A stretch of DNA of 64,000 bases, taken from Candidatus Calditenuaceae archaeon (GTDB lineage: Archaea; Thermoproteota; Nitrososphaeria_A; Caldarchaeales; Calditenuaceae). Each line of letters opens with the position of its first letter. The first letter of the stretch is position 1. The stretch spans positions 31,139-95,138 of the forward strand of contig JANXED010000004.1 in assembly GCA_025058175.1 (NCBI GenBank), given 5' to 3'. Positions 43,638 through 51,162 of the stretch are shown one piece after another. The notes below the pieces were generated by a model, which did not search any database, was not told where the DNA came from, and saw only the letters and a list, made by a program, of their open reading frames with translations. The position numbers and the translations under genes were made by a program.

Positions 43638-44174
43638 GTGAATTTTTTGCTTGACCCCTTTCAGAGGGCGAACCTCTATGTCTCGATTTTCACGCTCCTC
43701 CAGAGCCTAGCGGAGGGCTCAGAGCCGCCCGTTGAGGTGAGGGAGTTTCTCGAGGCGCTCGGCGTCGAGGTGCCGGAGTTAGACAGGACGGTGGCGAGGG
43801 AGCTGGGAAGGGTCGCCGCGAGGGACGTCCGGGTCGACTTGCCGGAGGGACTGAGGAGGCACCTCCACCTCCACTTGAGGTCCTTCGCGGAGAGGATGGG
43901 ATACGAGGTCCCGGAGCCGGCCGACGGGCTCATCAATATGGTTGCACTCGCGGCCAGGCTCGCGATGGACGCCTTCACCGCAGGGGCAGGTGACGCCGAG
44001 AGGGCGGAGGAGCTCGAGAGGGCCCTGTTGAGGTTCCTCATGACCCACTTGCTGCCGGTCCTCGAGGACCTGAGCGTCCCGGACGAGGGCCTGAGGAGGC
44101 TGATCGGTGGGGTCGTAGACCTGATTAAGGCTGACGTCGAGGACCTGAAGGCGAAGTTCACGGCCCGGAGCTGA
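43638..44174 (+). CDS. TorD/DmsD-like molybdoenzyme chaperone
   Basis: The 178-residue product is all-helical, with the TorD-family feel of FQRANLYVSIFTLLQSL at the start and RFLMTHLLPVLEDL later. Proteins like this insert cofactor and check Tat substrates before export. It follows ttrA by 21 nt in the same direction and so is best explained as the dedicated chaperone for TtrA. Sequence motifs are weak, so the call rests partly on context. The GTG start is provisional. Its stop is 2 nt from the tRNA-Ala 3' end on the other strand. Confidence 0.7.
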   Translation: MNFLLDPFQRANLYVSIFTLLQSLAEGSEPPVEVREFLEALGVEVPELDRTVARELGRVAARDVRVDLPEGLRRHLHLHLRSFAERMGYEVPEPADGLINMVALAARLAMDAFTAGAGDAERAEELERALLRFLMTHLLPVLEDLSVPDEGLRRLIGGVVDLIKADVEDLKAKFTARS

Positions 44175-44176
44175 GG

Positions 44177-44248
44177 TGGACCGGGCGGGACTCGAACCCG
44201 CGACCTCCCGGGTGCAAACCGGGCGATCTGCCGCTGATCTACCGGCCC
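44177..44248 (-). tRNA. tRNA-Ala (anticodon TGC), no intron
   Basis: GGGCCGG pairs with CCGGTCC, including the G3-U70 wobble that marks tRNA-Ala, with A as discriminator. The D arm is GATC AGCGGCA GATC, the anticodon arm CCCGG TTTGCAC CCGGG, and the T arm GCGGG TTCGAGT CCCGC. It is the only tRNA in the window without an intron. Confidence 0.95.
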
Positions 44249-44301
44249 CTCGGCCGGAAACGCGAGACTCTCAATTTAGGTTTCGCGAACGAAAGGTTCC
44301 T

Positions 44302-45639
44302 TCACGAGTACCTCCTCAGGTACCTCTCGATCATGGGATGCCTCCTCAGCGACTCCTCGGTCATCCTCCTGACCTTCCCGAAGACCCTGGACTCGGTGAA
44401 GGGCCTGTCGAAGGCGCCGAAGCACCAGCTGATCCCGAGGTAGCTGTTCGGGTCGACGCCGTCGAGCCCGTACCTGTCGTTGAGGTAGACCGCGTACTCG
44501 AAGCCCGTCCTCGGGTCCTCGGTCCACTCAATCAGCCTCTTGCACCAGTACATCCGCATGTAGTTGTGGATCTTCCCGGTCCTCAGGAGCTCCCTCTGGG
44601 CGGCGTTCCAATACCTGTCGTGGGTCTGAGCCCTCTCCAGCTCCTCGAGGCTGTAGACGTGCTCGCGCCTGTCAGATGCGTGCTCCTCGAGCGTCCTCCT
44701 CGCCCAATCGGGGAGGCCTCCGAACCTCCCGAAGTCTGGGTTGTAGACCGCCGCGTTCCTCGCGAGCTCCCTCCACACGACCAGCTCGTCGATCAGTCTC
44801 CTCACGTTCTCGTCGTCCAGCTCGAAACGCTTAAGGGCCTCCTTGAGCACTTGGACCGGCGAGATCATCCCCCACCTGAGGTAAGGGCTGAGTTCCGAGG
44901 TCGCGTCGGCGCCGGGGTCCGACCTCCTCTCCGCGTAAAACCTCAACCTCTCCCGCACGAAGACCTCGAGCCGTCTGAGGGCCTCGTCCTCGCCCCCGAC
45001 GTAATAGTCGACCGGCGGGACCGTCACGTCGATGTCCAGCTCGTTCAGGTAGTCCTCGACCGAGTCCTCGTCCCAGCTGGGGACGTCGACGTCAAGGGAG
45101 GGGGCCTTCAGCTCGAGCTGGGGAACCTCCTCGAGGAACCTCTGGAGGTTGTTCAGGATCTTGGGCCTGATCGTCCTCGCGTAGGGCTCGGCCTTAGCTG
45201 ACGCGACCCCGACTGGGACCACGACGTCGCCCTCGACCATCACGACCGGCGCCTCTGCCCCTTCGACCGCCTCCCTTAGGAACCTCCTCTGGTGAGGGAG
45301 GTATGGCGAGTCCAGCACGACCAAGCACGACTCCCCGATCAATCGGGCGAAGTCGAAATTCCTCCCGACCACAAGCCTGATCCCCCTCGCGGCCAAGGAC
45401 CTCCTTAGCTTCACCATCCCCTCGAGCATGAACCTGAACCTCCTCAGGTTTGGGTGGGGCTTCCTCTCGATCAGGGGGAACAGGACCAGCAAGGGCCTCC
45501 GGAGCTCGTTGGCCGCGTGGACCGCGTACTCGAGCGCGTAGTTGTGGACGGACCTGTGGGAAGCGTACATCAGGTACGAGGCGAACTCGCCCCGCGTCCT
45601 TGCGTCTCCATGCTTGAGCACGTGGACCCGCTCCTGCAT
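44302..45639 (-). CDS. phr: class II CPD photolyase
   Basis: The product (445 residues from ATG 45639) repairs UV-induced cyclobutane pyrimidine dimers with light. Class II signatures are present: SYLMYASHRSVHNYALEYAV, the TSELSPYLRWGMIS FAD loop, YWNAAQRELLRTGKIHNYMRMYWCKRLIEW (given in parts: YWNAAQRELL, KIHNYMRMYW), and YGLDGVDPNSYLGISWCFGA. A longer frame starts at GTG 45672, but a TATA-like ATTTATCG at 45685-45692 is only 16 bp from it. The internal ATG, 46 bp away, fits better. Confidence 0.93.
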   Translation of the reverse strand: MQERVHVLKHGDARTRGEFASYLMYASHRSVHNYALEYAVHAANELRRPLLVLFPLIERKPHPNLRRFRFMLEGMVKLRRSLAARGIRLVVGRNFDFARLIGESCLVVLDSPYLPHQRRFLREAVEGAEAPVVMVEGDVVVPVGVASAKAEPYARTIRPKILNNLQRFLEEVPQLELKAPSLDVDVPSWDEDSVEDYLNELDIDVTVPPVDYYVGGEDEALRRLEVFVRERLRFYAERRSDPGADATSELSPYLRWGMISPVQVLKEALKRFELDDENVRRLIDELVVWRELARNAAVYNPDFGRFGGLPDWARRTLEEHASDRREHVYSLEELERAQTHDRYWNAAQRELLRTGKIHNYMRMYWCKRLIEWTEDPRTGFEYAVYLNDRYGLDGVDPNSYLGISWCFGAFDRPFTESRVFGKVRRMTEESLRRHPMIERYLRRYS

Positions 45640-45807
45640 GATGAAGCTCGGAGGACGAACCACGCGATTCACTCTGGACTTCCTCGATAAATCCTCGGCT
45701 GGCGAACCGGGTCCTGGCTACGTGATGCGGGTCAGCGGCTCAAGACCTGCTCGCAATCCCCTGACAAGACTCCGAGACTTTGACGGACGCTCCTCGATCC
45801 GGGCACC

Positions 45808-46353
45808 GTTATTAGCGCGGCCCCGGACGTCTTAGTCAACAACGTCGGAGTCTACGAGACCAGGGACTTCTTCGAGGTCGATCCCGAGTTCCTAGAGCGG
45901 ACGCTCGCGGTCAACCTCAAGTCCGCCTTCCTGATGTGCCAGCACATGATCAAGTCGAGGCAGAAGAGAGGAGGGGTCATAGTGAACGTGAGCTCGATCG
46001 AGGCGGTCCTGCACCTCGTGAAGGGGCTCACGCACTACAGCGTTAGCGAAATCGGCCTAGTCGCCCTTACCAGGAGCCTCGCGAGGTAGTACGGCGTACA
46101 GGGCTTCAGGGTGAACGCAGTCATGCCGGGAGGCATAAGGACGCCCGGGACCGACAGGCTGATGCGGGAGGCCCTGAAGAGGTTGCAGGTCGACTTCTTC
46201 GTGACAGGGCTCAGTTACCTCCCAAGGGTACCGATGAGGAGGCTCGGGAGGCCCGATGAGGTCGCACGGGTCGTCCTGTTCCTGGCAACAGACTTAGCTA
46301 GTTATGTCAACGGCGCGGTAATAGTAGTGGACGGCGGGTTCCTGACCGATTAG
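45808..46353 (+). pseudogene. short-chain dehydrogenase/reductase (SDR), truncated and with in-frame stop
   Basis: One frame from about 45808 reads an SDR without its N-terminal nucleotide-binding strand: PDVLVNNVGVYETRDFF, TLAVNLKSAFLMCQHMI, VIVNVSSIEAVLHLVKG, HYSVSEIGLVALTRSLAR, then TAG at 46087, then YGVQGFRVNAVMPGGIRTPG and ASYVNGAVIVVDGGF. Three defects are visible: loss of the TGxxxGxG region, a stop where most relatives have Glu (AREYG), and Glu in place of the catalytic Lys of YxxxK. No functional enzyme can result. It ends 1 nt before tRNA-Glu. Confidence 0.85.
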
Positions 46354-46354
46354 G

Positions 46355-46449
46355 TGCCCCGGCCGGGATTTGAACCCGGGTCACCGGCTTTCTTCAGTCC
46401 CGACCGCTTCGAGAGGCCGGTATACTTGACCGGACTATACTACCGGGGC
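46355..46449 (-). tRNA. tRNA-Glu (anticodon CTC) with a 20-nt intron
   Basis: GCCCCGG pairs with CCGGGGC and A is the discriminator. The anticodon stem CCGGC/GCCGG encloses CTCTCG and then a 20-nt intron (46390-46409) at 37/38. The T arm is CCGGG TTCAAAT CCCGG. The sequence after it (46450-46611, about 160 bp) holds a possible promoter CTAATAG near 46471 and otherwise nothing I can identify. Confidence 0.88.
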
Positions 46450-46611
46450 CTCCCGCCGTCTCCGTGAGCAACGTCATCTATTAGCGCTTTCCCTCTTGAG
46501 GCCTGTCCGAACTCGAGCCGGGACCGGACGGAGGCGAGCGGAGTCGACGGGGCGAGGAAGGGGCCCGGGGAACGAGGGCGGACTTGCTGGCCGCCGAGCT
46601 TGAACGCCGGC

Positions 46612-47775
46612 TCAACCAGCCTTGATCTCGACGACGTCGCCGTCGGAGAGGACGTGGTCCGGCCCGACCCTCTGGCCCTGGACCTTGACCGACCTCCCCC
46701 AGACTCTTGCGTACTTGAAGCCCCTAGCGAGGTCCTTGTGGATCAGCTCCGCCAGCTCGATGACCGTCGAGCCCTCGGGAAGGAGGATCGGCCTGTTCGA
46801 GATGACGCCGTCCTTCTGGGTGTAGACCCTGACCAGCGTCAGCGCTCCGAAGACCTCCTCCTTCAGCACCTCGATCGAGCGTGGGTCGTCGACTGACGCG
46901 GGCACGACCCTGAGCCCCGAGCGCTCCTCCAGCTCCCTAGCGAGCTCCTTGGCCCTCTCGGCACCGACGAGGTCCGACCTGTTGAGGACCACCAAGGCCC
47001 TCCTGTAGACCGGCTGGACGATCACCTGCTCCTCTATCTCGTCGAGGGTCGCATCGCCGATCACCTTCACGACCGCGGAGCTGTACCCGTAGGACCTAAG
47101 GAGCTCGACGACATCGTCGGCCCTGCAGCGGATCCTCCCCAGGACTACCAGCCTTATCCCGCCGCCGTCGGTCCTCTGGACCTTGACCTCGCACATCGGC
47201 CTCTTCAGCGAGATGCCGTGGTCCTCGAGAAGGGACTTGACCGCCTCGAGCTGCGCTAACGGGTTAGAGGCCGCGTCGACGACGATCAGGATCAGGTCGC
47301 TGTTCCTCGCGACCGAAACGGACCTCCTCGCGAGGCCCGTGGGTCGGAGGTCCTCCGTGAGGACCGGAGGCAGGTCGACCACCTGGACCTCCGCGTCCCT
47401 GATCAGCGCCATTCCAGGGTAGGGCCTGGTGGTGGTGAGCGGGTAGTCCGCAACTGGGGACTTCGCGTTCGTGAGGGCGTTGAGGAGCGAGGACTTCCCG
47501 GAGTTCGCGGGGCCGATCAGGGCCACCTGCGCCCACCCCTCCTTCTCGACGGAGAACTCGTCCCTTCCACCGGACCTCCTCGACCTCCTCTCCTCGAGCT
47601 CGGACCTGAGCTCCGCGAGCCTCTTCCTCAGCTGCCTCCTCAGCTTCTCCGTCCCCTTGTGGTCGGGGATCAGTCCGATCGCCTCCTCGAGCCTCGCGAT
47701 CTTCTCCTCGATCGTCCTGGCCGAGGAGTACTCCGCGAGCTTCGCCCTCGCCTCCGCCGGGAGGTTCGTGGGCAT
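46612..47775 (-). CDS. DRG/Obg-family GTPase with TGS domain
   Basis: The 387-residue product has an N-terminal coiled-coil region (RTIEEKIARLEEAIGLIP), a GTPase domain with GPANSGKSSLLNALTN near residue 88, DYPLTTTRPYPGMA, VDLPPVLTED and VVLNRSDLV, and a C-terminal TGS domain ending VLSDGDVVEIKAG. DRG proteins bind ribosomes and are conserved in Archaea and Eukarya. It is transcribed away from Elf1. Start and length agree with the family. Confidence 0.9.
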   Translation of the reverse strand: MPTNLPAEARAKLAEYSSARTIEEKIARLEEAIGLIPDHKGTEKLRRQLRKRLAELRSELEERRSRRSGGRDEFSVEKEGWAQVALIGPANSGKSSLLNALTNAKSPVADYPLTTTRPYPGMALIRDAEVQVVDLPPVLTEDLRPTGLARRSVSVARNSDLILIVVDAASNPLAQLEAVKSLLEDHGISLKRPMCEVKVQRTDGGGIRLVVLGRIRCRADDVVELLRSYGYSSAVVKVIGDATLDEIEEQVIVQPVYRRALVVLNRSDLVGAERAKELARELEERSGLRVVPASVDDPRSIEVLKEEVFGALTLVRVYTQKDGVISNRPILLPEGSTVIELAELIHKDLARGFKYARVWGRSVKVQGQRVGPDHVLSDGDVVEIKAG

Positions 47776-47849
47776 CCCGGAACCGAGGACGACTCCGCGA
47801 TTTATCCACGTCGCGCGGGTTAGGGCGTAACGGGCCGGCTCAAGCTTTT

Positions 47850-48287
47850 ATGAAGCGTGGGGAGGTGTGGTGCGAGTTGGGCAGGCGGAGGAGGAAGATC
47901 GTCAAGAGGACGCCCAGGCCGTTCCCGAAGGTCTTCTACTGCCCCCTGTGCAACCAGCAGGCGGTGACGGTCGTGAACGTAAGCGGCTACGCCGCGAGGG
48001 TGAGCTGCGGCAGCTGCGGCGTCTCGCACGACGTCCCCTGGTACAGGAGCTCGATGCCGGTTGACGCCTACTCCATCTGGTACGACATCGTGATGGGTAG
48101 GGTTACCGAGGAGGAGGTCGCGCAGAAGATCGAGAGGCTGAGGGCGGTTCAGGAGGTCGTCCTGGAAGAGGTCGGGGAGCTGACCGATGAGGTCCCTGCC
48201 GAGCCGGTCGACGGGGATACCGCAACGGTTGATAAGTCGGCCGAGGGCGAGGTGGTCCCGGAGGATGAAGCAGGTCGTCAGGATTAA
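47850..48287 (+). CDS. transcription elongation factor Elf1-like zinc protein
   Basis: The 145-residue product has the Elf1 signature: a basic N terminus (GRRRRKIVKRTPRPFPKVFY), two CxxC pairs (CPLCNQQAVTVV and CGSCGVSHDV), and the conserved PVDAYSIWYDIVMG. Elf1 travels with RNA polymerase, and in Archaea it is restricted to some TACK and Asgard lineages. An acidic C-terminal tail of about 50 residues is longer than usual. The end overlaps uS10 by 23 nt, so the two are co-transcribed. Confidence 0.85.
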   Translation: MKRGEVWCELGRRRRKIVKRTPRPFPKVFYCPLCNQQAVTVVNVSGYAARVSCGSCGVSHDVPWYRSSMPVDAYSIWYDIVMGRVTEEEVAQKIERLRAVQEVVLEEVGELTDEVPAEPVDGDTATVDKSAEGEVVPEDEAGRQD

Positions 48288-48579
48288 GCTGGCTTCGACG
48301 GACCTCGAGAGGCTGGAGAGCCTCTGTAGGGAGATCAAGGAGATCGCGACGAGGGCCGGCGCGAAGGTGAGGGGACCTACCCCACTCCCCACCACCAGAC
48401 TCGTGCTCCCGGTCAGGAAGAGCCCCTGCGGCGAGGGCACGAAGACCTGGAGGAAGTGGGAGATGAGGGTCCACAAGAGGTTGATGGACCTCACGATCAC
48501 CGACCCGAGGGTCATGAGGGAGATAATGAGGATCCAGGTCCCCGAGACTATAGCTATTGAGATGCGGGTTAAGAGCTGA
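48265..48579 (+). CDS. rpsJ: 30S ribosomal protein uS10
   Basis: The 104-residue product is archaeal uS10: VVRIKLASTDLERLESLCREI, the loop GPTPLPTTRLVLPVRKSPCGEGTKTWRKWEMRVHKRL (in parts: GPTPLPTTRLVLPVR, WEMRVHKRLMDL), and IEMRVKS at the C terminus. It lies in the small-subunit head. ATG 48265 is chosen over a longer frame because the family starts here and GGAGGATG precedes it. In most archaea rps10 directly follows tuf on the same strand; here the two are convergent. Confidence 0.95.
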   Translation: MKQVVRIKLASTDLERLESLCREIKEIATRAGAKVRGPTPLPTTRLVLPVRKSPCGEGTKTWRKWEMRVHKRLMDLTITDPRVMREIMRIQVPETIAIEMRVKS

Positions 48580-48591
48580 AGGCCTGGGCTT

Positions 48592-49890
48592 CTACTTCCC
48601 GAGCTTCGTGATCTCCCTGACGATCCCCGCGCCTATGGTCATCCCCATGTCCCTCAGCGCGAACCTCCCGAGCTGGGGGAACTCGCTGTAGGGCTCTAGT
48701 GCTACGGGCCTCAACGGCTGCAGCTTGACCATCGCGGCGTCGCCGGTCTTGAGGAACTGCGGGTTCTTCTCGACGACCTGGCCGGTCCTCGGGTCGATCT
48801 TCGCCTCCAGCTCAGCGAACCTGACTGCCGTCTGAGCAGTGTGGACGTGCATGACCGGGGTGTACCCGACTGCGATCGCTGTCGGGTGGTTGATGATGAT
48901 CACCTGGGCCCTGAACTCCTCAGCCACCTTGCAGGGGTTGTCGGGGTGGCTGACGACCATCCCCCTGGCGAGCTGCGTCTTGTCGACGCCCTTGAGGTTG
49001 AACCCGATGTTGTCGCCGGGGACCGCCTGCTGGAGCGGCGTGTGGTGCATCTCGATGCTCTTGACCTCAGCCCTGATCCCGCCCGGCATGATCATGACCT
49101 GGTCGCCGGGCTTCAGGACGCCGGTCTCGACCCTCCCGACTGGCACGGTGCCGACACCCTTGATCGAGTAGACGGCCTGGATCGGGATCCTCAGCGGCTT
49201 ATCGATCGGCTTCGGCGGCTCCTGGAACGTGTCGAGGGCCTCGAGGAACGTCGGCCCGGTGTACCAAGGCATGTTCTTGCTCCTCTCGACGAGGTTGTCG
49301 CCCGTCCACCCGGAGACCGGGATGAAGTGGATCTTCGAGGGGTCGATGCCTAACTGCCTCATCAGCGCCGATACGCCTTGCTTGACCTCCTCGTACCTCT
49401 CCTTTGACCAGTTGACGGTCGGGTCGTCCATCTTGTTGATCAGCACGAGGATCTGCCTTATGCCGAGCATGTAAGCGAGGAAGAGGTGCTCCCTCGCCTG
49501 GCCGCCGGGCGCGATCGCGACCTCGTACTCCCCCTTCTTCGCGGAGATCACTAGCACGGCCGCATCTGCCTGAGAGGCCCCGGTGATCATGTTCTTGACG
49601 AAGTCCCTGTGGCCTGGAGCGTCGATGATCGTGAAGAAGTTCTTCTTCGTCTCGAACTTCTGGAAGCTCAGCGTGATCGTCAGCCCCCTCTCCCTCTCCT
49701 CCTTGATCGTGTCCATGATGAAGGCGTAGAGGAAGGTCTCCTTCCCCAGCCTCTTCGCCTCCTCCTCGAGCTGCTTCAGCTGCCTCTCATCGACCGCGCC
49801 GTTCAGCACCAGGAAGTGGCCCATCGTCGTCGACTTCCCGTGGTCGACGTGCCCTATCACGATCAGGTTGATGTGCGGCTTTCCAGACAT
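48592..49890 (-). CDS. tuf: translation elongation factor 1-alpha (aEF1A)
   Basis: The 432-residue product is full-length aEF1A: GHVDHGKSTTMGHFLV, the switch I region RGLTITLSFQKFETKK, DAPGHRDFVKNMITGASQAD, NKMDDPTVNW, and beta-barrel domains 2 and 3 with LKPGDQVMIMPGG and GRFALRDMGMTIGAGIV. It delivers aminoacyl-tRNA to the ribosome. It shares the minus strand with uS7 upstream; the fusA gene often found between them is not here. It has its own TATA box at 49921-49930. Confidence 0.98.
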   Translation of the reverse strand: MSGKPHINLIVIGHVDHGKSTTMGHFLVLNGAVDERQLKQLEEEAKRLGKETFLYAFIMDTIKEERERGLTITLSFQKFETKKNFFTIIDAPGHRDFVKNMITGASQADAAVLVISAKKGEYEVAIAPGGQAREHLFLAYMLGIRQILVLINKMDDPTVNWSKERYEEVKQGVSALMRQLGIDPSKIHFIPVSGWTGDNLVERSKNMPWYTGPTFLEALDTFQEPPKPIDKPLRIPIQAVYSIKGVGTVPVGRVETGVLKPGDQVMIMPGGIRAEVKSIEMHHTPLQQAVPGDNIGFNLKGVDKTQLARGMVVSHPDNPCKVAEEFRAQVIIINHPTAIAVGYTPVMHVHTAQTAVRFAELEAKIDPRTGQVVEKNPQFLKTGDAAMVKLQPLRPVALEPYSEFPQLGRFALRDMGMTIGAGIVREITKLGK

Positions 49891-49920
49891 CCTAGCTCGG
49901 AGTCCTGAACCATCGTGCCG

Positions 49921-49930
49921 TATTTAAAAT
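49921..49930 (-). promoter_or_regulatory. TATA box for aEF1A
   Basis: Minus-strand ATTTTAAATA, 31-40 bp before the start codon at 49890, predicts transcription starting just ahead of the ATG with a very short leader. Confidence 0.65.
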
Positions 49931-50013
49931 TCTTCCCCGAGAGCCGAGCGGAGCTCCGACCCCGGAGCGCATCCGTCTGGCGACCGGCCGTGCGAAGTCT
50001 ACGGGCGGCGAGC

Positions 50014-50571
50014 TCACCTGGAGGCCAGCGCGACCCTCTCCTGCTCGATCTTCTTCTTTATCGCGTAACTCTTGACGTCGTTCGATGCGGCGGCGATGAT
50101 CTCGTCCGCGAGCGCCTCGTCTATAGTCTTCGCGGACCTGAACGAGCTCGACCTCGCGCCCTCCGCCATCCACCTCAGGGCGAGGTCGAGCCTCCTCTGA
50201 GGGGAGATGTCGACTGCCTTGAAGTAAGTGATGCCTCCGTAGGTGACCCGCGTCGTGTCCTCCCTCGGCGCCGCGTTCTCGATCGCCCTGACCAGGACCT
50301 GGATGGGGTTCTCGCCGGTCCTAAGGTGGATGATGTGGAGCGCGTTCTTAACCGCGAGCAGGGCCTTCTGCTTCTTCCCTCCGTTCTTTCCGGGCCTCAT
50401 CAGCATGTTCGCGAGCCTCTCGACGACGTTCACGTTCGCCTTCCCGAACCGCCTGTGCTCGTGCCGGCCGCCGCTGTGCGGGAGGACCACGGCCTTCAGG
50501 TTGATGTAGGCGCGGAGTCCCGGGTCCCTGACCTCGACGCCGCTGACGTCCCACTGCTCGAAGACCTTCAT
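50014..50571 (-). CDS. rpsG: 30S ribosomal protein uS7
   Basis: The 185-residue product is archaeal uS7, with [67 protein letters not shown] (in parts: [27 protein letters not shown]) and [17 protein letters not shown]. It binds the 3' major domain of 16S rRNA near the E site. A CTTAAATT element at 50598-50605 lies about 30 bp upstream, so this gene too is separately transcribed. S12 is not adjacent. Confidence 0.96.
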   Translation of the reverse strand: MKVFEQWDVSGVEVRDPGLRAYINLKAVVLPHSGGRHEHRRFGKANVNVVERLANMLMRPGKNGGKKQKALLAVKNALHIIHLRTGENPIQVLVRAIENAAPREDTTRVTYGGITYFKAVDISPQRRLDLALRWMAEGARSSSFRSAKTIDEALADEIIAAASNDVKSYAIKKKIEQERVALASR

Positions 50572-50667
50572 CGTCCGTTGTGGGCTGCTGCCGCAACAAT
50601 TTAAGCGTGGTCTCCGGGAGGTGCCGAGAAGGTCCAGACTCGAGGACGTAAGGGCGGACGGTTACGG

Positions 50668-50676
50668 TTATAAAAG
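50668..50676 (+). promoter_or_regulatory. TATA box for the Nudix hydrolase gene
   Basis: TTATAAAAG is a textbook archaeal TATA box ending 25 bp before the TTG start at 50701. It supports the TTG as the true, leaderless start. Confidence 0.75.
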
Positions 50677-50700
50677 GGGCGTTCGGACTGTCACGACGGG

Positions 50701-51156
50701 TTGCTGGAGCGGAGGTCTGCTGGGGCGGTGATATTCAACGACAGCATCGGCGACCGGTACTACCTCTTGCTCCTCTACAGCGCCGGGCACTGGGACTTCC
50801 CTAAGGGAGGGATCGAGGAGGGCGAGACCGAGGTCGAGGCGGTGGTCAGGGAGGTCTACGAGGAGACCGGGATAAGGGAGATCGAGTTGATAGACGGGTT
50901 CAGGCAGACGATCCAGTACTCCTACAAGAGCCAGCAGGGCGAGGTGAGGAAGAGCGTGGTCTTCTACCTCGCGAAGACCGGGACCTTCGACGTAAGGCTC
51001 AGTCACGAGCACAAGGGCTACGCGTGGCTGAAGTACGAGGACGCGATGGACCAGCTCACCTACAACACCGCGAAGTCCGTCCTGAGGGTCGCGAACGTCT
51101 TCCTGAACGGACTGAGGAGGTCAATCCAGGAGGGCCAAGTGAGGACCCTGAGGTAG
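50701..51156 (+). CDS. Nudix hydrolase, Ap4A hydrolase type
   Basis: The 151-residue product has the Nudix box GGIEEGETEVEAVVREVYEETGI (Gx5Ex7REUxEExGU) at about residues 38-60 and AGAVIFND at the N terminus. The size and the KGGIEEGE context resemble diadenosine tetraphosphate hydrolases. These remove alarmone-like or damaged nucleotides. The start is TTG. It ends 6 nt before a secreted-protein gene in the same direction. Confidence 0.88.
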   Translation: MLERRSAGAVIFNDSIGDRYYLLLLYSAGHWDFPKGGIEEGETEVEAVVREVYEETGIREIELIDGFRQTIQYSYKSQQGEVRKSVVFYLAKTGTFDVRLSHEHKGYAWLKYEDAMDQLTYNTAKSVLRVANVFLNGLRRSIQEGQVRTLR

Positions 51157-51162
51157 GCGCGC

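Noticed and set aside
44176..45201. Plus-strand frame through tRNA-Ala and the photolyase gene
   Set aside because: It reads through a tRNA and antisense to a conserved enzyme, with no recognisable protein features.
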